A stretch of 35,611 nt of DNA from Clostridia bacterium (lineage in GTDB: Bacteria; Bacillota; Clostridia; Oscillospirales; Acutalibacteraceae): contig JAFXAK010000002.1 of NCBI GenBank assembly GCA_017517135.1, positions 1-35,611 of the forward strand, in the 5' to 3' direction. Both the position numbers and the translations under genes were made by a program. Below the pieces are notes generated by a model. That model saw only the letters and a program-made list of their open reading frames with translations, was not told the DNA's origin and did not search any database. Positions 22,324 to 30,444 of the stretch are shown one piece after another. The stretch's first letter is position 1, and the number at the start of each line of letters is the position of its first letter.

Positions 22324-23196
22324 TTATTTGTTTTCGTTGTATGTTCTTATAAGAATTTCTTCCTGTTCGGGAGTGTATGCTCTGAAGGGCTTGCGGCAAT
22401 TGCCGAGGTCAATACCGAGATATTTACAAAGCACCTTTTCACCGGACATAACACCGAAACGGCAAAGAACTTCAATGATGTTGTTTGCCTTGACCTGCTC
22501 GGCTCTTGCTTCTTCTATCTTATTTTCTCTGAAGAGCTTTTCAATAAGAACGAATTTTTCAGCCATAAAGTTATAGGTACTGCCGATACCGCCGTCTGCA
22601 CCTGCAGCAAGACCTGAAATGAATATTTCATCAAAGCCGTTAAAAACAACAGCATCTTTTCTGAAATTCTTAAGTCTTTCAAGCATAAAGAAATCGCTGC
22701 TTGTGTGCTTTACACCGATGAAACGGGGATCAGACAGAAATTCCTTGAAATTCTCTGTTGAAAGCTTTGCACCGCCTGCTGCAACAAAGTTATAGATAAT
22801 AACAGGCAAGCCTACATCTGCAAGGTCGAAATAATAATTCTTTATTTCATCATAAGTAAAGCCGTAATAGAAAGGCGGAACACTGCTTATTGCATCAGCG
22901 CCTGTTTCCTTTGCGTGCTGTGCCAATGCAAGAGCGTGAGCCTCACCCACATTACCTACATGTGCAATAATTGCAGCCTTGCCGTTTACCTCCTCGCAAA
23001 CTGTTTCAAGAACCTTTTTTCTCTCGCAGTCTGTCATAAGGAAAGCCTCAGATGTTGAACCGCATACATAGAAGCCGTTAACACCCTTATCAAGGTTGAA
23101 CTTTACAAGCTCCTTGAGAGCCGCATAATTTACTTCTCCGTCTGCCTTAAAAGGAGTAAGGAGAGCCGGAAATACGCCGTGGAATTTTTCATTCAT
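22324..23196 (-). CDS. nanA: N-acetylneuraminate lyase-like protein (DHDPS/NAL family)
   Basis: The 290-residue TIM-barrel aldolase shows GFYVCGSTSEAFLM (substrate carboxylate loop at about 46-50; usually GSTGE, here Ser 49), VIIYN with the catalytic Tyr 135, and IGVKHTSSDFF with the Schiff-base Lys 163. Spacings match sialic acid lyase better than dihydrodipicolinate synthase, which has KEA/KDS-type contexts. It would cleave N-acetylneuraminate to ManNAc and pyruvate. No nanE, nanK or transporter is adjacent, so another 2-keto-sugar acid remains possible. GGAGGG lies 9 nt before ATG 23196. It has its own promoter, and no clear terminator follows. Confidence 0.82.
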   Translation of the reverse strand: MNEKFHGVFPALLTPFKADGEVNYAALKELVKFNLDKGVNGFYVCGSTSEAFLMTDCERKKVLETVCEEVNGKAAIIAHVGNVGEAHALALAQHAKETGADAISSVPPFYYGFTYDEIKNYYFDLADVGLPVIIYNFVAAGGAKLSTENFKEFLSDPRFIGVKHTSSDFFMLERLKNFRKDAVVFNGFDEIFISGLAAGADGGIGSTYNFMAEKFVLIEKLFRENKIEEARAEQVKANNIIEVLCRFGVMSGEKVLCKYLGIDLGNCRKPFRAYTPEQEEILIRTYNENK

Positions 23197-23235
23197 AATA
23201 TTTTCCCTCCGAGAAAACCATATTTTAACAATTAC

Positions 23236-23264
23236 AGTATAAATCGAAAAAAAACTTTAGTCAA
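23236..23264 (-). promoter_or_regulatory. Sigma-A promoter of the nanA-like gene
   Basis: On the minus strand TTGACT (23264-23259), a 17-bp spacer and TATACT (23241-23236). Confidence 0.75.
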
Positions 23265-23389
23265 CACCTTTTGTAAATTCCTACAAATAAAAGAACTGAA
23301 AATATACATAAATCCGCACAAATCACCGCTAAAAGAGGAAATGTGAAAATCAACACCTGAAACTGTCGGAAAAATGTGCAAAAACAATA

Positions 23390-23418
23390 TTGAAACGGTT
23401 GGAATTTTGTGATACACT
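23390..23418 (+). promoter_or_regulatory. Sigma-A promoter of the first AAA_14/DUF4143 gene
   Basis: TTGAAA (23390-23395) and TACACT (23413-23418) are separated by 17 bp, 30 nt before ATG 23449. Confidence 0.65.
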
Positions 23419-23448
23419 ATATTCACAATAAATACAGGCGGTGTTTTT

Positions 23449-24795
23449 ATGTCCCGACTAATTCGCAAAACCGATACTTTTCTTCTTGAATGGAAAAACA
23501 AAACAGACAGACTTCCCCTCATTGTGAAAGGAGCCCGTCAGATTGGAAAAACCGAAGCAATAAGTCATTTCGCAAGAGGAAATTACAAATCGGTAATTGA
23601 AATCAATTTTGCCCTGCAAAAGCAATTCAAGGATATCTTTGATGACGGCTTTGATGTGGATACTATCATCAAAAATATTTCTCTCAAAAATCCCGAATTT
23701 GAATTCCCTGCCGGGGAAACGCTTTTTTTCTTTGATGAAATTCAGGATTGCATAAACTGTGCAACAAGCCTTAAAGCCTTTAAAACAGACGGCCGTTTTG
23801 ATGTTATCTGCTCAGGCTCACTTATGGGAATCAATTATAACGAAATTGAATCCAACAGCGTGGGGTATAAAGAAGACTATGAAATGCATTCACTTGACTT
23901 TGAGGAATTCCTCTGGGCAAAGGGCTATAAACCCGAACAGATAGAAGAGCTTTTTCAAAAGCTTATCACAACAACTCCGCTTTCAGACACACAATATTCC
24001 GTTATGCTCGAAAATTTCAGAGAGTATATGGTGCTTGGCGGTATGCCTGCCGTTGTTTTCTCGTTTGTAACACAAAAAAATTACAGCGGAACTCTCAAGC
24101 TGCAAAGACAGCTGCTGCTTGACTACGAAGAAGATATCACAAAATATGCAGCGGGACTTGACAAGGGTAAAATTCTTGATATTTACAGAAAAATTCCTGT
24201 TTTCCTCGGGAAGGACAATAAAAAGTTTCAGATTTCAAAAATCAGAACAGGAGCAAGAAACCGAGATTATGTGGGCACGGTTGAATGGCTTAAAAATGCG
24301 GGAATTGTAAATGTATGCTACTGTTTGTCTTCCCTTGAACTGCCGCTGAAAGGTAACTATAATCCCGATAACTATAAAATTTATTTCCGTGATACGGGCT
24401 TGCTTATCGGCTCTCTTGACGAAGAGGTACAGGAGGATCTCCGATTCAATAAAAATTTCAACACCTACAAGGGGGCACTTTATGAGAATATTGTTGCGGA
24501 TATGCTGGTAAAACAGGGTTACGGTCTTTATTTTTACCGCAATGAAAAAGCTACTGTTGAAATGGACTTTTTTGTCCGTGATGCAAATTCGCTTATTCCC
24601 GTTGAGGTAAAAGCAAATGATGCTTCAACACCTTCCCTTAATTCCCTTATTGAAAAGGAAAGCTTTGAGGACATAAAATACGGCATTAAGCTTGCAAATA
24701 AAAATATCGGCTTTAACGGAAAATTCTACACCATTCCGTATTTCCTCACCTTTATGCTGAAAAGATTTCTGAAAGAAAAAAGTAAAACCGACTAA
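23449..24795 (+). CDS. AAA_14/DUF4143 ATP-binding protein (first copy)
   Basis: The 448-residue protein has Walker A GARQIGKT (28-35), Walker B TLFFFDEIQDC (Asp 96, Glu 97) and the family's sensor segment CSGSLMGI, followed by DUF4143 (about 195-380). Near the C terminus EMDFFV...IPVEVKA has the spacing of a PD-(D/E)xK-type nuclease core, a common feature of this family. The family is widespread and of uncertain function, with suggested links to defence or mobile elements. The ribosome binding site is weak (GGCGG). The neighbours are housekeeping genes. A relative lies about 1.6 kb downstream on the other strand. Confidence 0.9.
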   Translation: MSRLIRKTDTFLLEWKNKTDRLPLIVKGARQIGKTEAISHFARGNYKSVIEINFALQKQFKDIFDDGFDVDTIIKNISLKNPEFEFPAGETLFFFDEIQDCINCATSLKAFKTDGRFDVICSGSLMGINYNEIESNSVGYKEDYEMHSLDFEEFLWAKGYKPEQIEELFQKLITTTPLSDTQYSVMLENFREYMVLGGMPAVVFSFVTQKNYSGTLKLQRQLLLDYEEDITKYAAGLDKGKILDIYRKIPVFLGKDNKKFQISKIRTGARNRDYVGTVEWLKNAGIVNVCYCLSSLELPLKGNYNPDNYKIYFRDTGLLIGSLDEEVQEDLRFNKNFNTYKGALYENIVADMLVKQGYGLYFYRNEKATVEMDFFVRDANSLIPVEVKANDASTPSLNSLIEKESFEDIKYGIKLANKNIGFNGKFYTIPYFLTFMLKRFLKEKSKTD

Positions 24796-24808
24796 GATAC
24801 ATTGGATA

Positions 24809-24837
24809 TTGAAAAAACAGACTTAATATGATATAAT
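24809..24837 (+). promoter_or_regulatory. Sigma-A promoter of ychF
   Basis: TTGAAA (24809-24814), a 17-bp spacer and a consensus TATAAT (24832-24837). AAGGAG and ATG 24876 follow. Confidence 0.8.
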
Positions 24838-24875
24838 ACAACAGTTATATTTGCATAATAAGGAGAAACATATAA

Positions 24876-25970
24876 ATGAAATTAGGTATAGTAGGCTTAC
24901 CGAATGTAGGCAAAAGTACACTTTTCAATGCACTTACAAACGCAGGGGCACAGGCTGCGAACTATGCATTCTGCACAATAGAGCCTAATGTGGGCGTTGT
25001 TGCAGTTCCCGATGCAAGACTTGACGCATTAGCCGAGATGTATTCCCCCGACAAAATCACTCCCGCAACCATTGAATTTGTTGACATTGCAGGACTTGTA
25101 AAGGGTGCTTCAAAGGGCGAGGGACTGGGAAACAAGTTCCTTTCTCACATCAGAGAGGTGGATGCAATAATCCATGTTGTGCGTTGCTTTGAAAATGACG
25201 ATATTATGCATGTTGACGGGGAAATAGATCCCGCAAGAGATATAGAAACTATCAATCTTGAGCTTATTCTCTCCGATGCGGAAATTCTCCAGAGAAGAAT
25301 AGACCGCGACACAAAGGCTATGAAGGGGGATAAATCCCTTGCAGGAGATGTTGCCTTCCTCAACCGTCTTAAGGACGAGCTTGACAATGCAGTATGTGCG
25401 AGAGCCGTTGAAATGACAAAGGAAGAAAAAGAGATAATGGACACCGTTGCTCTTCTCTCCTCAAAGCCCGTAATCTATGCTTGTAATATGAGTGAAGAGG
25501 ATTTCTCGGGCGACCTTGCAGACAACAAGTACTTCTCAAAGGTAAAGGAAATTGCAGATGCCGAGGGCAGTCAGGTGCTTCCCATCTGTGCAGAGCTTGA
25601 AGCACAGATAGCAGAGCTTTCGGGTGAAGAAAAGGAAATGTTCTTATCGGAGCTTGGCATTGAAAAGGGCGGACTTGACCTGCTCATTCAGAAGAGCTAC
25701 GATTTATTGGGACTTATGAGCTACCTCACCGCAGGCAAGCCCGAGGTAAGAGCCTGGACAATAGCAAAGGGGACAAAAGCACCTCAGGCAGCAGGTAAAA
25801 TCCATTCAGACTTTGAAAGAGGCTTCATCCGTGCCGAGGTTATCTCCTTTGACGACCTTATGGCAAACGGCTCAATGGCAGCCGCAAAGGAAAAAGGACT
25901 TGTACGCTCAGAGGGAAAGGAATATGTAATGCAGGACGGCGACATCGTTCTGTTCAGGTTTAATGTATAA
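24876..25970 (+). CDS. ychF: Redox-regulated ATPase YchF (Obg-like)
   Basis: The 364-residue protein has the P-loop GLPNVGKSTLFNALT (residues 6-20), ANYAFCTIEPNVGVVAVPD (switch I region), DIAGLVKGASKGEGLGNKFL (G3) and YACNMSEED in place of the NKxD of GTP-specific relatives, as expected for an ATP-preferring YchF. A coiled-coil arm (about 125-200) and the C-terminal TGS domain with RAWTIAKGTKAPQAAGKIHSDFERGFIRAEV complete it. It binds ribosomes and is linked to stress responses. Length and motifs are normal. The stop overlaps the next start by one base. Confidence 0.97.
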   Translation: MKLGIVGLPNVGKSTLFNALTNAGAQAANYAFCTIEPNVGVVAVPDARLDALAEMYSPDKITPATIEFVDIAGLVKGASKGEGLGNKFLSHIREVDAIIHVVRCFENDDIMHVDGEIDPARDIETINLELILSDAEILQRRIDRDTKAMKGDKSLAGDVAFLNRLKDELDNAVCARAVEMTKEEKEIMDTVALLSSKPVIYACNMSEEDFSGDLADNKYFSKVKEIADAEGSQVLPICAELEAQIAELSGEEKEMFLSELGIEKGGLDLLIQKSYDLLGLMSYLTAGKPEVRAWTIAKGTKAPQAAGKIHSDFERGFIRAEVISFDDLMANGSMAAAKEKGLVRSEGKEYVMQDGDIVLFRFNV

Positions 25971-26323
25971 TGGATAATATGGGTACGGGCAAGGTAAGCC
26001 CCGTTGATGCAGAGGAATTTATAGAGGTTACAGTTTTCGTTGAGGGTGATTTCATAGAAAAAGCACAATACACCTGTTCTCACTCCCCCGAAATTGAGGA
26101 CTGTGCAAAAACAGTTTGTACGGTTATAACAGACAAGCCGTTCAGGGATATTATGCAGATGAACGCAAATGCCGTTATATACAACACGGAAAACGATTTA
26201 CCGCGTTTGAAGCTCTACTGTGCCGCAATGGCAGTAACCGCCGCAAAAAAAGCAGTAGCCGATTTTGCAAAGAAAAACAACATAGACATAGGCTTCGACG
26301 GACTTTGCAGCTGTTTCAAATAA
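25970..26323 (+). CDS. Divergent IscU/NifU-N-like protein
   Basis: This 117-residue protein resembles the NifU_N/IscU fold over residues 20-100: VFVEGDFIEKAQY aligns with the early beta strands, and LPRLKLYCAAMAVTAAKKAVADF matches the LPPxKxHCSxLAxxAxKxAxxDY end of IscU. Cys 84 corresponds to the third cluster Cys. The first Cys context (NPxCGD) is missing, and the GCGxA loop is replaced by CSHSPEIEDCAK (Cys 36, Cys 45). A C-terminal CSCF adds two more. It may be a degenerate scaffold or a metal-binding relative. It is translationally coupled to ychF by the TAATG overlap. The family assignment is my alignment by eye. Confidence 0.6.
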   Translation: MDNMGTGKVSPVDAEEFIEVTVFVEGDFIEKAQYTCSHSPEIEDCAKTVCTVITDKPFRDIMQMNANAVIYNTENDLPRLKLYCAAMAVTAAKKAVADFAKKNNIDIGFDGLCSCFK

Positions 26324-26345
26324 TAATACATACACAAGCACAAAA

Positions 26346-26379
26346 CCTCACCGACATCACATCGGTGAGGCTCTTTTTT
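26346..26379. terminator. Bidirectional intrinsic terminator
   Basis: CCTCACCGA (26346-26354) pairs perfectly with TCGGTGAGG (26362-26370), followed by CTCTTTTTT. On the minus strand the same stem is followed by TTTTG, so it can end both the ychF unit and the convergent AAA_14 gene. Confidence 0.9.
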
Positions 26380-26400
26380 ATCTGTTCACCTAAGTCAGCA

Positions 26401-27750
26401 TTAAAACTCAAGCTTCTTGATATTGGAATCTGCATCAAAAAACATAATATAATAAATCGGCATATATATTATTTTACCGTTTTGTGTAACATTTCTTTCA
26501 TTAGATACAACAAATGCTTTTTTAATATTATAATCCTCATTCTGAACAAATGCGTTCAATGCACTATGCACAGTATAGTCTTTACCGGACTTTACTTCAA
26601 TCGGCACAACTGACAGACTGTCATAATCATCAATAAGATAATCAACCTCGCCCTTGTTGCGATTGTCATAATAAAAGAGCTTGTGACCGTGAGCGATTAA
26701 TTCACTTGCAACAACCGATTCATATACCGAGCCTAAATTAACACTCTTCACATCATCAAGAACAGCACGGATGTTTGTTCTGTAAAGAATATTTGTAAGA
26801 ATGCCTACATCATTAAGATACAATTTCAATAAGTTCTTACCGCTGTTCTCAATCAACGGGAATGTGGGGGTTGAAATTGCCTTTACATCAAGTGCAATAC
26901 CTGCATTGATAAGATAATCAAATTCGTCTTCATAATCCGAAGCGCGTTTTCCTCTGATATTTTCAATATTCTGAATCACCAGACGCTTTTTCTTATTTTC
27001 AAGATTTGACGGTATCATATCATATATTCTGCGAATTTTCAGTTTTTTGCCCTCGTCATATTTTGAAGCATCCATACCGTAATAATTATGGATCTGAGTC
27101 TGGATATTGCGAACGGCAACAATGTTCTTATCCCGTATATAAGAATTGATTACATCGGGAAGACCGCCTATAAGCAGATACTTTCTGAACAGCTCCATAA
27201 CTTTATTGTGAGTTGCTTCATCAAGACTCTCCATTGCCTCAAACCTTTTACGCATTTCATCAATCGCATAATTATTAAATCCCTGACTTAACAAAAATTC
27301 TTCAAAATCAAGCGGATACATTCTCTTAACCTCAATGCTGCCCATAGGGATAGATTCTGTCTCGGCAAGAGTAACACCAAGCAGAGAACCACTTGCAATA
27401 TAAGTAAATTTATCATCCCGCTTCAAGAATTTGAGCAGAGTAAGCAAATGCGGGTATGCTTGTATTTCATCAATAAAGATTATTGTATTATCCTTATTTC
27501 CCATTTTTTCACCGGCAATCATGCTCACCTGCAAATAAAAATCATCGACGGTTCTTATACTGCTGAAATGCCGATCCTTCAGAGAATCCTCAAGCATATT
27601 GATTTCAATATAGTTCTTAAAAAGCTTTTCAGCAGTATATTTTATGATATAGGTTTTACCAATCTGTCTCGCACCGTCAATAACCAGAATCTTATTTGAA
27701 TCGGAGCGCAAGTGGTTTTCGATATAGGCTTGTATCTTTCTGTAAAGCAC
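26401..27750 (-). CDS. AAA_14/DUF4143 ATP-binding protein (second copy)
   Basis: The 449-residue protein has the same plan as the gene at 23449: Walker A GARQIGKT (26-33), Walker B TIIFIDEIQAYP (Asp 94, Glu 95), ASGSLLGV, DUF4143 and a C-terminal GEVDYLIDD...PIEVKSGK that fits a PD-(D/E)xK core. It is clearly divergent from the first copy, so recent local duplication is unlikely. The start is GTG 27750, 7 nt after GGAGG. Its upstream region is an array of 33-bp-spaced ACACTTTTCAA repeats. Lower GC and more A/T-ending codons than the flanking genes hint at horizontal acquisition, judged by eye only. Confidence 0.9.
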   Translation of the reverse strand: MLYRKIQAYIENHLRSDSNKILVIDGARQIGKTYIIKYTAEKLFKNYIEINMLEDSLKDRHFSSIRTVDDFYLQVSMIAGEKMGNKDNTIIFIDEIQAYPHLLTLLKFLKRDDKFTYIASGSLLGVTLAETESIPMGSIEVKRMYPLDFEEFLLSQGFNNYAIDEMRKRFEAMESLDEATHNKVMELFRKYLLIGGLPDVINSYIRDKNIVAVRNIQTQIHNYYGMDASKYDEGKKLKIRRIYDMIPSNLENKKKRLVIQNIENIRGKRASDYEDEFDYLINAGIALDVKAISTPTFPLIENSGKNLLKLYLNDVGILTNILYRTNIRAVLDDVKSVNLGSVYESVVASELIAHGHKLFYYDNRNKGEVDYLIDDYDSLSVVPIEVKSGKDYTVHSALNAFVQNEDYNIKKAFVVSNERNVTQNGKIIYMPIYYIMFFDADSNIKKLEF

Positions 27751-27777
27751 AATCTTACCTCCTGTTTTTTGTATTTT

Positions 27778-27887
27778 ACACTTTTCAATATAATTTCATA
27801 CTCAAATTTCACACTTTTCAATAAGATTATATATCAAAAAATCACACAAGTCAACACAAACGGACTGCTCAAAAATACACTTTTCAA
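27778..27887. repeat. Four direct repeats at exact 33-bp period upstream of the second AAA_14 gene
   Basis: ACACTTTTCAA occurs at 27778-27788, 27811-27821 and 27877-27887; a degenerate copy, ACACAAGTCAA, sits in register at 27844-27854. Each start is exactly 33 bp after the last. A weaker TCAAA-type match recurs near the end of each unit. The array fills the region where the promoter of the minus-strand gene should be; on that strand each repeat reads TTGAAAAGTGT. Confidence 0.75.
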
Positions 27888-27927
27888 AAAAAAATACTCA
27901 CCGATTGTTGTACAATACATCAGTGAG
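27885..27927 (-). terminator. Intrinsic terminator of clpC
   Basis: On the minus strand CTCACTGAT (27927-27919) pairs with ATCGGTGAG (27905-27897) with one mismatch, followed by TA and at least eight Ts. It starts 7 nt after the clpC stop. Confidence 0.8.
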
Positions 27928-27933
27928 CCTTTT

Positions 27934-30372
27934 TTATGTGTTCACAAATTCAATTTTCCCGTCATCTGCCGTGCATAAAATATCCTTGCCCTGAAGCGTA
28001 TCTGCTATAAGCATTTCGCTCAGCTTATCTTCAATATTATTCACGATAAAACGCTTTATAGGCCGCACGCCGTATGCTTCGTCAAAGCCTTTTTCGCTTA
28101 TAAGCTCAACAGCCGATTCTGAAAAGGTAATATTATATCCGAGCTTTTCCATTCTTTCCTGCACCTTTTCAAGGGCAAGTCTTATTATGCTTTTTATATC
28201 GTCCTTTGAAAGTCTGCTGAACACAACCGTTTCGTCTATTCTGTTGAGAAATTCGGGACGGAATATTTTTTTAAGCTCGTTTTTTACTGCCTTTTCGACC
28301 TCTTTTATCCCCTCGTCCTTCTGAGCTTTATCAAAGCCCATAGACACGAATTGCTGAGATAAAATTTTGTCCCCTGCATTCGAGGTCATAACAAAAATAC
28401 AGTTTCTGCAGTCCACCGTACGCCCCTGTGACGAGGTTATTATGCCGTCGTCGAGAATCTGCAGCAATGCATTGAAAATCTCGGGATGTGCCTTTTCAAT
28501 TTCATCAAAAAGCACCACGCTGTAGGGCTTGCGGCGGATTTTTTCCGTAAGCTGTCCGCCGTCCTCAAAGCCGACATATCCCGGCGGTGAGCCTATCATA
28601 CGGGAGAGCGAATGCTTTTCCGTGTATTCGGACATATCAAGCCTTATTATGGCATTTTCATTCCCGAAAACCGTTCTTGCAAGTGCCTTTGCGAGGGCGG
28701 TTTTTCCCACTCCCGTAGGCCCGCAGAAGATAAAAGAGCCTATAGGTCTTTGTTCGTCCTTAAGCCCCGAGCGGCTTCGTCTTATTGCACGGCTTACAGC
28801 CTTTACAGCAGAATCCTGACCTATGATATCACGGTGAAGCTCCTGTTCGAGATTAAGAAGCTTTTCTTTTTCGCTCTGAGTTAATTTTTCAGTAGGAATA
28901 GAAGTCCATTCGCTGACTATCTGTGCAATATCCTCGGCGGTAACCTCACGGATTTTACCGCCGCTGCCGTCTTTCCATTTTGCCGTGGCTTCACTTAAAA
29001 GCAGCTGTACCTCCCTTTCCTCGTCCCTGAGATGTGCGGCTCTCTCAAAATTCTGCGCATTTACTGCCGCCGCCTTCATTTTAGCCGTATTTTTCATTTT
29101 TTTCTCTAATTCAACAAGCTCCTCGGGCTTCTCTCTTTCGGATAAGCTGACCTTTGCTGCGGCTTCGTCTATAAGGTCAATTGCCTTATCGGGCAGAAAG
29201 CGGTCGCTTATATATCTAACAGATTGCTCAACTGCCGTTTTTATTGCAGCATCACTTATTTTTACATTATGATGCTCCTCATATCTCTCCCTGAGGGCAT
29301 TTATAATTTCAACCGTTTCCTCTTTGGTAGGCTCCTTTACCGTTACGGTCTGAAAACGCCTTTCGAGTGCCGCATCCTTTTCGATATTCTTGCGGTATTC
29401 GTCAATGGTTGTTGCCCCCACAAGACGGATTTCACCTCTTGCAAGTATGGGCTTTAAGATATTTGCCGCATCCACAGCACCCTCGGCAGAGCCTGCACCT
29501 ATTATATTGTGTATCTCATCAATAAAAAGAATAATGTTTCCGCAGCGGCTCACCTCATTGACGGCATTTCTGATTCTCTCCTCAAAGTCACCTCTGTATT
29601 TTGCTCCTGCCACCATTCCCGTAAGCTCAAGAGAAAACAGGTCCTTGTCCTTCAGAGCTTCGGGCACCTCACCCGAAGCTATTTTCAGCGCGAGCCCCTC
29701 TGCAACGGCAGTCTTGCCCACACCCGGCTCCCCTATCAGACAAGGATTGTTTTTTGTTTTTCTGCAAAGAATCCGGATTACTCTGTCTATCTCCTTGTCT
29801 CTTCCCGTCACGGGATCAATTTTGCCCGCCTTTGCCGCCTCAACAAGACTTCGTCCGTACTTTGTAAGCGTGGGGAAATCCTTTTTTCTGCTGTCATCCT
29901 TAAGCTTTACATTGGCAGACACTCCCCCGGAGTTTCCTGTAAGGCTTTTCACCATATCAGAATAAACCTCGGCAGGAGACACACCCATTTTCGCAATAAG
30001 AGTATATGCAAAGCATTGCTGATCCTTGAGTATTGCCATAAGTATATGCTCCGTACCCACAAGTGTATATGATGAAGCCTTTGCAAGGCTTATTGAATTT
30101 TCTATTATTCTGCGGCATTTAGGAGTTATATCCTCGTTTGTAAGCGTGGTCGGGACACCTATACCCACGGTTTCGCGTATCTTCTCATTAAGACGCATAA
30201 AATTGATTTTTCTTGCCCCCAAAACAACACCCGCAACGCTCGACGGGTCCTTAAGCAGTCCGGCCAGCACATGCTCGCTGCCTATATAGGTATGCCCCAT
30301 ATCCTCCGCACAGTTTATGGCAAAATTCAGAGCAACATTCGCTTTTTCGGAAAATCCCGTAAATTTATAAAT
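27934..30372 (-). CDS. clpC: ATP-dependent Clp protease ATP-binding subunit ClpC, probable AUU start
   Basis: The open frame has the ClpC plan: N domain, first AAA+ module (GEPGVGKTA, ILFIDEIHNIIGAG), a middle domain with a UVR-like QNFERAAHLRDEE, and a second AAA+ module (GPTGVGKTALAKALA, VVLFDEIEKAHPE). It unfolds substrates for ClpP. The first ATG (30300) would remove the first N-domain helix. The frame is open upstream and encodes YKFTGFSEKANVALNFAI, the normal ClpC N terminus, beginning right after an ATT codon at 30372-30370 that sits 7 nt from GGAGG. No ATG, GTG or TTG is available there, so translation probably starts at AUU, giving 812 residues. mcsA and mcsB lie upstream. Confidence 0.88.
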   Translation of the reverse strand: MYKFTGFSEKANVALNFAINCAEDMGHTYIGSEHVLAGLLKDPSSVAGVVLGARKINFMRLNEKIRETVGIGVPTTLTNEDITPKCRRIIENSISLAKASSYTLVGTEHILMAILKDQQCFAYTLIAKMGVSPAEVYSDMVKSLTGNSGGVSANVKLKDDSRKKDFPTLTKYGRSLVEAAKAGKIDPVTGRDKEIDRVIRILCRKTKNNPCLIGEPGVGKTAVAEGLALKIASGEVPEALKDKDLFSLELTGMVAGAKYRGDFEERIRNAVNEVSRCGNIILFIDEIHNIIGAGSAEGAVDAANILKPILARGEIRLVGATTIDEYRKNIEKDAALERRFQTVTVKEPTKEETVEIINALRERYEEHHNVKISDAAIKTAVEQSVRYISDRFLPDKAIDLIDEAAAKVSLSEREKPEELVELEKKMKNTAKMKAAAVNAQNFERAAHLRDEEREVQLLLSEATAKWKDGSGGKIREVTAEDIAQIVSEWTSIPTEKLTQSEKEKLLNLEQELHRDIIGQDSAVKAVSRAIRRSRSGLKDEQRPIGSFIFCGPTGVGKTALAKALARTVFGNENAIIRLDMSEYTEKHSLSRMIGSPPGYVGFEDGGQLTEKIRRKPYSVVLFDEIEKAHPEIFNALLQILDDGIITSSQGRTVDCRNCIFVMTSNAGDKILSQQFVSMGFDKAQKDEGIKEVEKAVKNELKKIFRPEFLNRIDETVVFSRLSKDDIKSIIRLALEKVQERMEKLGYNITFSESAVELISEKGFDEAYGVRPIKRFIVNNIEDKLSEMLIADTLQGKDILCTADDGKIEFVNT

Positions 30373-30392
30373 AAAAATCCCTCCTCAGAGAG

Positions 30393-30431
30393 TAAAAAAA
30401 ATAAAGCAGCACAAAAACGCACTGCTTTATT
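30393..30431 (-). terminator. Intrinsic terminator between mcsB and clpC
   Basis: On the minus strand a perfect 10-bp stem, AATAAAGCAG (30431-30422) with CTGCTTTATT (30409-30400), is followed by a run of Ts. It lies 14 nt after the mcsB stop and before the clpC ribosome binding site, so it should reduce clpC transcription from the mcsA promoter. Confidence 0.8.
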
Positions 30432-30444
30432 ATATGGAAAATAT

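Noticed and set aside
23449-27750. The two AAA_14 genes as a toxin-antitoxin or defence island
   Set aside because: They are separated by housekeeping genes, are not paired with small partner genes, and no other defence gene is in the window.
27778-27927. Regularly spaced repeats as a CRISPR array
   Set aside because: Only 11 bp of each 33-bp unit is conserved, the intervening sequence is too short for spacers, one copy is degenerate and no cas gene is present.
29390-30072. Long plus-strand frames opposite clpC (191 and 187 codons)
   Set aside because: They are antisense shadows of a conserved gene, with no ribosome binding sites and no recognisable domains.
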